Below are positions 33,751 to 44,307 of a stretch of DNA of 64,000 nt, piece by piece. The stretch's first letter is position 1. Each line of letters opens with the position of its first letter. The position numbers and the translations under genes are program-made. Under the pieces are notes generated by a model. The model saw only the letters and a list, made by a program, of their open reading frames with translations. It was not told where the DNA came from and did not search any database. The DNA comes from Sesamum alatum (lineage: Eukaryota; Streptophyta; Magnoliopsida; Lamiales; Pedaliaceae), in the NCBI GenBank assembly GCA_034509735.1, contig JACGWO010000001.1, forward strand, positions 30,197,966-30,261,965, given 5' to 3'.

Positions 33751-35051
33751 GTGGAACTTAAAGATCTTCCTACCCCTAAGATTACAACGAGACGCCGACG
33801 TCAATCACCTGTGCCCATTGTGGTCTATAAACCCTTCTCATCCACATCTTCAATTCTCACCAACCTTTACTACAACTCCTTCCCCCTCATTGACTCCAAA
33901 CCAGCTACCCACCAGACCCCCAGTAAATGGAAGACCTTGAACCAGTCAACCACCTCTTCGATAAAACCCCACAACTTGAGTTTTCTGACAATGAAACAAC
34001 CCCTCAAGATGAACCCAACCATTCCACCAAATTCCATTTCATTGCCAAGGTCCTCAATGACAAAGCCCTCAATTCCAACGCCATTAAAACCACACTATCC
34101 AAATCTTGGAAAATTCCATCTAGAACCCATATCAACACAATCGCACAAAACACCCTGGTGTTTCTCCTTCAAAATGAAACATATAGACGTCGGATCTGGA
34201 TCCATAGTCTGTGTTCGTTCTGAGGGAATCTTGTTGTATCAAAACTGTGACTACCCGAGGAAACCCTCAACGATGTTGACCTCACAAGAATCCACATATA
34301 TGTGCAAGCCATTGGGTTACCAATAGTGCTTCTCAATCGGAAAACTACGAAAAAATCGGAAACTCCATTGGGAAATTTGTCTCAACTGATCTTGAAACTG
34401 AAAACCAAAGATGGAGGAAAGCCTTTCGGACCAGAATTGAAGCAGCCATTGATGAACCGCTGAAAGACCACTTCATAATCAAAGGACAGGGAAGTAAAAG
34501 GTCGATTATTGAGCTCAGGTACGAAACATTAGGATATTTATGTCATGTGTGTGGTGTTATCGACCATGAGTAATTCTCATGCCTTGACTTACCCACAAAC
34601 ATAGAAAACCAACCCCCACCAGCATAAAATTCTCCCCTCTATCGATTTGGCCTCTGGCTCAAAGCGGAGAACCAACTCATCGAAAACCCCTTCATCTCCC
34701 TTTACAGATCAAAAAATCTCCGGCGACAATCCGGCACAACACCCCATATTGCCAAAACTGAGTGAATATAAATCAACCCGAACTACCATGATTACTCGCC
34801 TTGACCGACCGAAAATGTCTCTGGAAAAAAATCCTACCATCCCCACTATTGATCCACCCCTAGATACCCACAATAGGATTGTTTGGCCAAAATGCGCTTT
34901 GATGAAAATTAATGATCTTGAAAAGGAGCTAACACCTAATTTGATATACCCCAAAGAGCCAAGCAACAACTTTCATAATTCCCACCCACTTAGCGCAGTC
35001 AGCCTAGGTTTTGGGCCTCAAGCTAAACTTGACTCACCCACTGATCCCTAG
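33751..35051 (+). pseudogene. LINE B ORF1: DUF4283 protein with CCHC knuckle, frameshifted
   Basis: The DUF4283 core is read at about 34020-34330 ('FIAKVLNDKALN', 'LSKSWKIP', then in another frame 'CDYPRKPS'-like and 'IGLPIVLLNRENYEKIG'-like text). A knuckle with 'CHVCGVIDHE' and a stop just before 'FSCLDLP' follows at about 34540-34590, and a basic, Pro-rich C-terminal part to 35051. In intact elements this protein binds the element RNA and joins the ribonucleoprotein. At least three frame changes are needed to follow it, so it is dead. The several overlapping plus frames at 33638-34326 are pieces and shadows of this one gene. Confidence 0.75.
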
Positions 35052-35635
35052 CACAACTCTGAGGCCCAATACCGTTGCTCCTTTTCTCACTCACTAACCT
35101 GCCTCATATAAAACCACTTGCTCAATCCCGCCTAAAGTCCACCACAACTCACACAACCCCAGCTGATGTAAGGCCCAGCCTGGACAGCACCTGCCCACTA
35201 AAAGAAGTTAAAGCCCCAAACAGCTCACCACAAGCCAAAACAAAATCGGCCAAATGACCATCACTTACTATCCTACATGAACCGGCCAACCACAAATGAA
35301 GCAAGACAGACACCCTTCTCCTACGAAAAACCTTGACAGAAACCTCAGAAAACACCCCACCACTTCAATTCGAGCTATGGCCGAGAACAATGAGCAGACC
35401 TGACAGAGATAATGAAATGGTGCTGGAGCTGATCAAAGAAAGACCACTGTCCAAAAAGAGAGAAAAATTATTAAAATGAGAAAGATGGCTAGAAACAAAG
35501 GTAAATTCCCAAAAGGTTGCACTGAAAGCAACAGAATGAAAAAGAACCCAGCTGGCACCCAGACTAAATTGGAGAGTGAAATCATGATATCCAGCTTTTT
35601 TGTCGAGGGCCCAGAGGGGCTGGGGGAGTGATACA

Positions 35636-38210
35636 ATGAAGATTCTAACTTGGAATTGTCATGGGTTGGCCCGGCCGGCCACAAGGAGAACGCTACGGGA
35701 ACCTTTGAAAACACACAAGCCCAACATTCTATTCCTATGTGATAGCAAAACCTCTCACACCGATAAGATCTCTTCCCTCATTCAAAACTATAATTCATCT
35801 GCTTTTGAATTTGTTCCTACTGTAAATAAAGCTGGAGACCTCTGTCTTGCACAGAATCCTTGTTTAAATATTAATGTTGTTGTTACGAATTCCTAGTTTA
35901 TTTTTTCTCTTATTTTCCTTAATATTGATCCAAGGTATTTGGCAATTTAGGGGAATACATTGTCTAGTTATTTCTATTTTGAAACCTATTTTTTGGCAGT
36001 CTTTGAATGATCTTTCTTTCTCTTTTGATGGACCGTGGTTGGTCATAGGCGATTTTAATGTCGTTTTGTCTTAAGAAGAAAAGAGGGGAGGAACACATTT
36101 TGCTTCTGCTTCTAGGAATAGTTTGGTAGATGAGCTTGATGCTTGTAATTTGCTTGACCTTGGTTTTTTAGGAAATAAATTCACTTGGAATAAAAAACGG
36201 CCGGGTTGTGCTAATATCCAATGTAAAATTGATAGGGGTGGTGCTAACGCAGAGTGGTGCTTGCTTTATCCTAAAGCCATTATTTTTCACTTACCTGCTA
36301 TTACGTCTAACCACTGTCCATTATTGCTTGTTACACACCCCAATACTGCAAACTGGCCGAGGCCATTCTTTTTCGAGGAGATGTGGTGCCATGATTTCTC
36401 TTGTAAAATGGTTGTTGCTGATAGTTGTTTACCATTTTTTGCAAGTGACCCGTGTACTCAACTCCACAATCTCCTTAGAACTTTAAGGGGAAACTTGAGA
36501 CAATTGAATAGAAATACTTTTGGATAGTCTTAGGACAAAATCACTGTGCTCAAACAGAAAATTGAACAGGTGCAATAAATGAATCAGAGCATGAAAATCT
36601 TGAAATTCAGCAAAACCTTCAATGTGAGATTGATGAGCAATTCAAACGGTTGGAAACAAAATGGAGACAAAAGGCCAAACAGAAATGGTTGGAGGATGGT
36701 GATGCCAACACGATATTCTTCCACCTCACCGACGTCATCCAATCTAAAGCCATTTCATTCACTCAATCCAAACTAGATAGGGCGACTCGGTCACGGAGTG
36801 GGAGCAAATTGGTAACAAATTCACTCATTATTTCTGCTCACTTTCTCTTTAGAATCTACTCAACACCACACTACTACCACTGTCTTTCTCCAAGATTTAA
36901 TGTCGTGTCTAGTTTCAGAATATGATAACCAGGAACTCCGGAGGATCCTGTCACCAACCAAGATAAAAAAATATTGTGTTTGGGATGGCATCCCTCAAAA
37001 CCTTAGGCCCAGATGGATTCCCACCTTTTTTCTACAAAAAATGTTGGCACATTATAGGAGAACAAGTTACCAAACCCACGCTCCATTTCTTCAATACTGG
37101 CCAACTCGTCCCTACCTTAAACCACACATATATCACACTTATTCCCAAGAGCCTTAAGGCTACCACCGTAGACCAGTTCCGACCCATTAGCCTCTACAAT
37201 ACAACTTACAAAATTATCTCCAAACTCCTGGAAAAAATAAAATCCAACTAGTGCTTAATCAGATCAACTCACCATTCTAAATGGCCTTGTCCAAAGGAAG
37301 AACCATCAATGAGAATTCAATCATCTCACATGAGCTCATGCATTACCTACACCAAAAGAAAGGTAAGAAATGTTATATGGCGATTAAAATTGATTTTACT
37401 AAAGCCTATGATCTTGTTGAGTGGCAGGCACCGATTAAAATTCTCAAGCACCTTGGATTCTATGATGAAGTGGTTGCATGGATTTCTCAATGCATATCCT
37501 CACCGAGGTTCTCAGTCCTTATCAATGGTGCACCTTTCGGCTTCTTCAAGCCGACTCGAGGAATTGGACTGGAGATCCTCTTTCCCCCTATCTTTTTATT
37601 ATCTATGCTGAAGTGTTGTCCCGACTCTTGTTGAATGAGGAATATAATGGAAACATTAAAGGAATAAAAGTGTCCTGACATGCCCCTGCAATCTCACACA
37701 TATTCTATGCTGATGACCTTACAATCTTTTGCAGGGCAGACGAGAGAGATGAAATTGTTGATTGGGAGTGTCTGGCCAAGTTCAAGAACTGGTCTAGTCA
37801 AAAAGCCTATGCTCACAAATCATTTGTTCATTTCAGTTGAAACGTCCCTAACATGAGTAGAAGGATCATCCTCGGCATGCATTGCACTAACGATGGAAAA
37901 GACTGCCTCACGAACCAACTGTCCCTGGCATCCTCCCCCTGAACGTTGAACTAAAATGAACAAAGACGTTGAATTCAAAGAAAATTTGTGGTTTGTTGTG
38001 CTTGTTGCCTGTGAACAGAATGGAGTTGTGACTGTCTTAAAGGCCCATCAGATTTATCCCAATGATGACACAATTGCCGAGCTTCAAGCCATCAGAATTG
38101 CACTTGAGAGAATGGATGAACGCAATGTTGAATTCACTCTCTTTGAATCCGACTCTGCCATTGCAATTAGATGGATCAAGGTGAAGAAGAAGAGATTGAT
38201 CGTACCGTGA
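35636..38210 (+). pseudogene. LINE B ORF2: endonuclease, reverse transcriptase, RNase H, broken
   Basis: Starts 'MKILTWNCHGLARP', the usual start of plant L1 ORF2 (AP-like endonuclease). Then 'DGPWLVIGDFNVVLS' (about 36030-36074), 'NKFTWNKKRPG' and 'SNHCPLLLV' complete the nuclease. RT follows at 36976-37250 ('LGPDGFPPFFYKKCW', 'TLIPKSLKA', 'FRPISLYN') and 37281-37680 ('IKIDFTKAYDLVEW', '[11 protein letters not shown]'), with FYADD at 37702-37716. After about 37945 the text jumps to RNase H ('IAELQAIRIAL', 'ESDSAIAIRWI'). Frameshifts at about 35850, 36075, 36530 and 37600. The protein would nick DNA and prime reverse transcription at the nick; this copy cannot make it. Confidence 0.86.
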
Positions 38211-38449
38211 TTTTTTATCTAATAGTAATCAGGAATCTTTGGGAACATCGGAAGAACGGGAACTTTAGGAAAATCCCACGCTTATGTAATAGATTTGCAC
38301 AAGGGGTTGCCAAATGGGCACACAGTGCAAGTTGGAAGGACCCATTCCCCACCACTGCTCCCGGATGATGTATTTTGTGACCAAGGGTGTCCTCCCTTGG
38401 AAAACACTGATTTTTGAATGCATGTTTTTACCAGAAAAAAAAAAAAAAA

Positions 38450-38617
38450 CAAACAGTCATGGCAATGTTCTGGTGGAGTAGTCCTACGAATAAGAAGATT
38501 CATTGTATTGTTTGCTAAAAGTTGTATGGTAGCTTAAAAAAAGGGCGTCTGATTTCTTCGAGACCAAGTTGGAGGCGAGATCTCGATGGCGCATAGGCAA
38601 CGATAGAACAACTTGTA
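38450..38617 (+). pseudogene. LINE A, piece 2
   Basis: Reads 'MAMFWWSSPTNKKIHCIVC' and, after a gap, 'SRWRIGNDRTT', both landmarks of LINE ORF2 between RT and zf-RVT. These follow in the expected order from piece 1 (33257-33695). Cut at 38618 by a MITE. Confidence 0.75.
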
Positions 38618-38932
38618 GGGAAAATTGCAATCTTTGTCCTGTAAGTATAGGGGGTGTCAATCTTGGTCTTGTTGAAATCAATTTTGGCAATTTGGTCGTG
38701 CAATGAAAAAAGAATTACAATTTGAGGAGAACTGGCTGGAAATTCCTAAATTAGCGCGTTACGTGCACGACACATGCACTTTTTTGGTTAATTTATGAAT
38801 TTTCAGTTAGACTGAGTCCTCAAATTGCCGACTTTTCAGATTTGATTTTAATAGGACCAAATTCTCATCCCTTACACTTACAGGGGCAAAATTGCCACCC
38901 CTATACTTACAGCACTAAAATTATAATTTTCC
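38618..38932. mobile_element. MITE, copy 1
   Basis: The left end GGGAAAATTGCAAT...GTAAGTATAGGGG matches the reverse complement of the right end (GGAAAATTATAATT...GTAAGTATAGGGG) over about 36 bases; 315 bp in total. The flanks show at most a TA duplication (38616-38617 and 38933-38934). No coding capacity. Same family as 39360-39681. Confidence 0.75.
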
Positions 38933-39359
38933 TAAAAAAGATTGATGTAAATAGTAGGGTTGTAAAATTTTAACCAAAAATAAAAAAGCTACCAACATTT
39001 ATGTCTTTAATAAAAAAATGTGATTTAAAGTTACAAAATCATTGGCATTTTCTTCTTCTTCTTCTTCTTCTTCTTCTTCTTCTGCTTTTTCTTTTTTTAT
39101 TTTTTCTTTTTGGAGCCTTGGATCTCACTTATACTGGGTTTGAACACCATTTGGTGGATCATTTCCCAAATGGATCATATTTGGTATGTCTTGATCCAAT
39201 TAGACAATAAAATAAAAAAACAATTTCGTACTTCATTCGGGATTTCATCCATATCATAGAGCTTTATAAAGGCCAATTTTTATATGAATTTCAATTTGGG
39301 ACCCACTTATTGGCTATTTTGTTTGAACTTCTAATTGGTAATTTTATCCCAATAAATTT
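38933..39359. other. Spacer with a (CTT)n microsatellite
   Basis: AT-rich with (CTT)n at about 39049-39083. No gene: the frame 39001-39210 is mostly the simple repeat. Its relation to LINE A is unclear, so it may be a further insertion. Confidence 0.5.
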
Positions 39360-39681
39360 GGAAAAATTGCAATTCTAGCCCTATAAATATAGGGGATGGC
39401 AATTTGGGTCCTATTGGAATCAATTTTGGCAATTTGGTCTTGCAATTAACAAAAGGCAATTTGATAACAATTGTGGCCAAAAATTTATGAATTACCCAAA
39501 AATCCCTAATTTAGCGTGTCATGTACACAACACATGCATTCTTTTGCCAATTTATGAAATTTTCTACAAAAATTGTACTTGAATTGCCAATTTTCCCTAT
39601 CGAGGGGTCCAAATTGACAATTGATTTCAACAGGACCAAAATTGTCACCAGCCATACTGATAAAACTAAAATGTAATTTCC
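39360..39681. mobile_element. MITE, copy 2
   Basis: Same family and orientation as copy 1: GGAAAAATTGCAATTCTAGCC at the left, CAACAGGACCAAAATTG near the right and a matching right end TAAAATGTAATTTCC. More diverged inside. No clear target duplication. Confidence 0.7.
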
Positions 39682-39685
39682 CCAA

Positions 39686-39971
39686 CTTGTATATGAAAGG
39701 ATCGATGATTACCTAGATTATATGATTTAAACTATCACACCGATAAACACTTTTTGTGAAAATTGAGAGCATGTGAGTTGCTCCAAGAGGGCACTCATTT
39801 GTGGAATTTGGAGCTATTGCATGAGTCTTCCAAGAAGACGATGCAAAGACCATTGTGAAAAAATTTTTGCCTGAGTTTTCTATGGATCATAAGCTCATCC
39901 GGCATTACTAAAAAATGAGACTATTTAGCGTACGACATGGCTACCATTTATGTACGGATTTGGAGGAGAGA
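39686..39971 (+). pseudogene. LINE A, piece 3: zf-RVT start
   Basis: Translates in pieces as 'LWNLELLHESF', 'DDAKTIVKKFLPEFSMDHKLI', 'HY-KM-LFSVRHGYHL' and 'DLEERY', matching the conserved 'I..IPL...DRLIWHYTKNG.YSVKSGYHL' region that begins the zf-RVT domain of LINE ORF2. Stops are present. It ends at the CACTA-like element. Confidence 0.72.
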
Positions 39972-40459
39972 TACTACAAAAAAAAATGACCTTTTGTTAT
40001 ATTATAAATGACCACGTGTCAAAAAACGTGGTAAATAGACATTATTAACCACGGTTAAATAAAACTAATACAACAACTTAAATATTTGCCATGGTTAATC
40101 AATATTTGTCATGGTTTTTAGCCATAGCCAAAATATTTGCCATCGTTTTGGCCATGGCATGTTGTGGCCGCGCTTGCAAGAAAAATGGCTAATAGCTCTG
40201 GTAAATCAACATTATTAACCACGGTTAAACAAAACTAATACAAAAACTTAAATTTTTGTCATGGTTAATCAATATTTGTCATGATTCTTAAGCATAACCA
40301 AAATATTTGCCATGCTTTTGGCCATGGCTAATGTTTTGGCCGCACTTGCAGAAAAAAACAGCTAATAGCTATTACAAAGCCGTGATTAATATATATTTTT
40401 TCATGGGTTTTTTTAATCATAGTAATTAATCGTAGCAAAAAATCATAGTTTTTTTAGTA
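39972..40459. mobile_element. CACTA-like non-autonomous element with an internal tandem duplication
   Basis: The left end TACTACAAAAAAAAATGACC and right end, minus strand, TACTAAAAAAACTATGATT are a short inverted repeat of the CACTA/En-Spm style. It holds a tandem duplication of about 168 bp (about 40031-40198 and 40199-40368) rich in CCATGGTTAATCAATATTTG and its complement-like GCCATGGC. No 3-bp duplication could be confirmed at the edges. Confidence 0.6.
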
Positions 40460-40548
40460 AATTGATAACAGTGCAATCTTGTCAGTCACCGGTGATAGAC
40501 GACAATCTATTGGCTTTAATTTGGAATGTCAAGATACCAAACAAGATT
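40460..40548 (+). pseudogene. LINE A, piece 4: zf-RVT
   Basis: Reads 'LIWNVKIPNKIK', the next conserved step of the zf-RVT domain after piece 3. Cut at about 40549 by the poly(T) end of LINE C. No continuation of LINE A is seen further right. Confidence 0.7.
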
Positions 40549-43451
40549 AAGGGTTTTTTTTTTTAAAGAAAGGTGGGGGGAGCTTTTCGGGGTCCCCGTT
40601 CCTTCTATATAAATTCATCAAAAAGTGGGCAAATTTACAGTGGGGAGTACTAACTCCCTAGATTTACCTAGAAAAACCATAAACAAAGAGTACTACTCCC
40701 TTACAAGTGAAAACGTGGAAGGTATAAACAAGGAGTACTACTCCCTTAAATTGATCAAAGACAAGAAAAGAAAAGGAGAAAAAATTAGGTGGTACACTTT
40801 GGCGTTGTCAAAAAGTTTTTATCTAGTCGCCAATTACTCATAAGCCAAATCCAACAAAGAACCTAAAAGGCTAGAAATCTCCAAACCACAATGCAAAAAA
40901 CATTTTCCACAAGATAATAGGTGAACAAAAGAATTGAGTATCAAAATAACATGCAGAGCGTGAATAGTGGAGACAAGAAAAAAGATGTGAATAACTTAGA
41001 TGCACTGTACCCATCCTATTATGCACAGTATGTTAGGGGGAGGTACATCTTACAAAAATTGGAGCACACAACAAATGCATTTTATTATAGTACCTACTAG
41101 TTTTAGGTCCCGAAGAGATTGACCCTAGAGGTACTATCACAGTTAAGACCAAAGATATGATAAGCAGACGGAATCTAAGTGCAGAATACTTGTAATTCTA
41201 CCTTTAATATGTTCTTTTGGAAGTAATGTGAAGGATGAGGCAGTGCAGGCAAGATTGGCAAAGTAATCTGCAGCTTGGTTGCCTTTTCTATATATGTGAG
41301 ATATTTTGAAGTTTAGGTGCCGTAGTGAGTTTTTGATGTTCAGAAGGAGTCCCTGAAGATACCAAGCCCCCTTAGCTTGTGAAGCAATAAGGTGAATGAT
41401 GTTGAGAGTGTCCACTTCGATCCGTACTTGGTTAAGCCCTTTATCCAGGCAGATTTGAAGTCCTCTAGATAGAGCTTAAAGTTCTGCCACTATGTTAGTA
41501 GTGCAACAAAGAGGTTCAATGTAAGCAAAAAGGGCCTCCTTCATAATTTCACACTAATCCACCTGCTCTAGTGATCCCTAGATTGCCCATAGCTGCCCCA
41601 TCAGAGTTGATTTTAAGCCACTCGGTTCTGGTTTAAGCTATGTGACCAATGTTGTTTTGTGTCTACTAGCCTATTGTACCAGAGGGATACAAAGGGATAA
41701 CATGGCAAAGCTATCACCTTTCAGATGTTCCGCTTTCCAAAGTTTGCTTCTTGTGATGTTGTGAATGTGATTCAAGATTTTGGTAGTAATAAAAGTAGCT
41801 TTGAAATTTGCTCGTATGTGTTTAACCTCATTTCGGACAGTCTAAATGTGCCAGAGAATCACAAAGGGAGGAGGTGTCTGATATGGAGTGTAGGAGAATC
41901 TCTGCATTTCCACACTTAGATGAATGGAAGAATTGAGTTGGCATTTAGGATCTGAGTGTGGAATTTGCTGGCAAAGAAGCACTAGACTATCTGTGAATGC
42001 TTATTGGAAAGAGAGAGGTGTTCAATGGTCTCTTCACTGGCACAACAGCAACATTTGGATGCAAGAGAGATGCCTTTATTTTTCATTCTTGTCTCCACAA
42101 GAATCCAGTTATTAAACATCTTCCAAAGGAAGACTGACATGGTAGGTGTGATGAGAGGTGACCAGATTTTCTTGAATAGTGGAAGTTTGGGCTTGTGATC
42201 CCTACTGATCTCCTAAGTTGATTTGGTTGTGAAGTTTCTTGTGTGGGATGGTCTCCATAAAGGTTGGTCTTTGAGATCCTGAGATATTGGGACTGAAGTG
42301 ACCTTTTCAATCAGACGTGGGGCAGCTCAGTTTGCAATCTCTGAAGGTTCCATCATGATTATGCCAGTACCAATATACGGGGGTTGTTGTCAGCATGCTT
42401 TGATCTGCCATATTGCATAAAGGGCCTTCGGTCATCCACCAATCAAACCAAAAGGAGGTTTCCCCTGTACCCAGGCTCCAAAAAATGTTGTCCTGTGTTT
42501 CCTATCTAATTCGACCAAGTCTTTTCCAAATGGGAGAGTCATTTTTGGTGACTTTGGCCCGCCCTAGGAATTCTCCTTTACAGTATTTGTTATAAATATA
42601 GCATGCCCACTGAGAGTTTTGAAACTTCAACCTCCACCAGAGTTTGAGAGAGAATGCTTTGACAATGTCCCTGAAATCCCTAACCCCAAGCCCTCCTTCT
42701 TCATACGGATAGCACACATTGTGCCATTTTGTTCAGTGAACTCTTTTATGGTTAAGCGATCATCCCCAGAAATATTTAGCAAAAAGTTGTTCAAGTTTGT
42801 GGATAACGCCCACAGGAGGGTTGAGGACTTGTAGCAGATAGACAGACATGGTTGAGAGGACGAATTTGATGACTGCCCTCATGGGATAGATATGCATGCT
42901 CCCATCCAACAATCTTGTTTTTGACCATGTCAAGAAGAGCATCAAAAAGAAGCTTTTTCTTATGTCCTTTGTGTAATAGGGCACCAAGGTATGTGATTGG
43001 GAGCCTTTTCACGATAAATCCAGTGATAAGCCTGATCCTGTTGGAGATAAGATTGGCTCTTTTTCCAGAGACAAACATACTTTTTGCATGATTGATTTTC
43101 TGTCCAGAAGATATCTCAAAGTCCTCCAGGAATTGCATGAGTTTGTGGAGCCCTTCTTCTTGAGCATTAGTAAAGATAATTAAGTCATCTGCATAAGACA
43201 AGTGAGTAACAGGAATGCCACAATTTGTTTGATAGTACATTGCTGGGTTAGCTCCAAAGAGGTGATCAAGGCCCCTAGATAGTACCTCATCAGCGAGGAT
43301 GAACAGTGCGGGGGATATGGAGTCACCCTATCTAAGTCCATGTGAGGACTTAAAGAAACCTGCAATGTCTCCGCTAAAAAGTACAGTAAACCAACAATTT
43401 TTAATTGCATGCTTAATAAAAGTGAGAAATCTAGGGGGAAAACCCATTTTA
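40549..43451 (-). mobile_element. LINE C, 3' half (reversed)
   Basis: The minus-strand poly(A) appears as the T run at about 40551-40564, preceded on that strand by a 3' UTR that includes GGGGACCCCGAAAAGCTCC, an arrangement also known from plant LINE 3' ends. ORF2 text runs from 41143 to 43451, where copia element O begins. The other part of this LINE is at 63389-64000. The frame 40625-40843 lies in the 3' UTR antisense and is not supported. Confidence 0.82.
41143..43451 (-). pseudogene. LINE C ORF2: RT second half, zf-RVT and RNase H
   Basis: Read right to left: 'KMGFPPRFL' at the cut, 'GDSISPALFILADEVLSRGL', then 'THLSYADDLIIFTNA' (catalytic YADD, about 43180-43192) with 'GQKINHAKSMFVSGKR' and 'LPITYLGALLHKGHKK' in an open frame of 149 codons (43240-42791). 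Next is the thumb and zf-RVT region ('EEGGLGVRDFRDI' at about 42690), much decayed between 42500 and 41420, and finally RNase H ('HIYRKGNQAADYFANL', 41415-41143). Endonuclease and the first RT motifs are absent from the window, lost at the junction with O. Several stops; non-functional. Confidence 0.86.
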
Positions 43452-44307
43452 TGAAGGACAAGCGGATCCGCACAGGAGCGCGAGCGGAAGCGAGAAATGC
43501 AAATAAATATGTAATTTAAATTGCATATAAAAATAAACGTAATCCCAAGGGGTGTACTCTTGGGTGCTCAAACGGGCGTTCGATGTAGGATGTATTAATA
43601 TTGAAGCATATATTATACATAGGGCATAGATGAAATGTAAATCTGCAAAAGCGTAATTAACCGTTGCCTTTGTAGATTTCACGTGTGCATGGCTACTTGC
43701 GTTGTTCCTTCTCCGGAATATTCACAAACTCCAAACATATGGACTCTCCAAAGGTGATCCACACCACACCGAAAGAAACTTACGTTCTCCTTGCTAGAAG
43801 AAAATGGGTTTATGAAGGAATCGATTTAAGAGAATAAACACTATGAATTAGTGTTCTCTTAAACCTACTTTGTACTTCTTTTTTGATCCAAGATCAAATG
43901 AAGAACACAAGTGGGAGAGGAAGAGAGGGCCGAGAGTGAGAGAGAGGAGAGAGGCCGTTTTTTGCTTATTCTTTTCCTAAAAAAGATGAATAATTATTCT
44001 CTTACACAAGGTGTTAGTATATACTCATATATATACATAATAAATGTGATTATTGGAATGTGTCTAGGTTCATCCAAGGATGTCTAGATACATCCCAATC
44101 AATCACCATTAATTCTTCAATCAAGCCTACCAACCTTTAAGTTATGATTAAATCATACCGAAAGGGAAGGGCTTGATTGGAGTTGATTTGTCTCTTACCA
44201 AAAGAGACAAGTCAACTACCACCTTGCATCCAACATGGCTGAATTTTGCTTCCTTCAAGAGAGCATTTTCGGCCATGTTCAATAAGGGAAGAAGTCCAAC
44301 TTCTTCC
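43452..44307 (-). repeat. 3' LTR of element O, 3' part
   Basis: TGAAGGACAAGCGG (LTR end on the minus strand) through the CT-rich tract (about 43914-43955) to ACTTCTTCC, where element N inserts. Colinear with 62522-63370. Confidence 0.9.

Larger units (their letters stand above)
33700..38449 (+). mobile_element. LINE B, L1-type element, internally deleted, with poly(A)
   Basis: In order: ORF1 (DUF4283, CCHC knuckle), ORF2 endonuclease, RT, then RNase H, a 3' UTR and a run of about 16 A (about 38434-38449). The RT thumb and zf-RVT region are missing between RT and RNase H near 37945. The 5' end is approximate. It lies inside LINE A, whose zf-RVT text resumes right after the poly(A). Confidence 0.85.
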
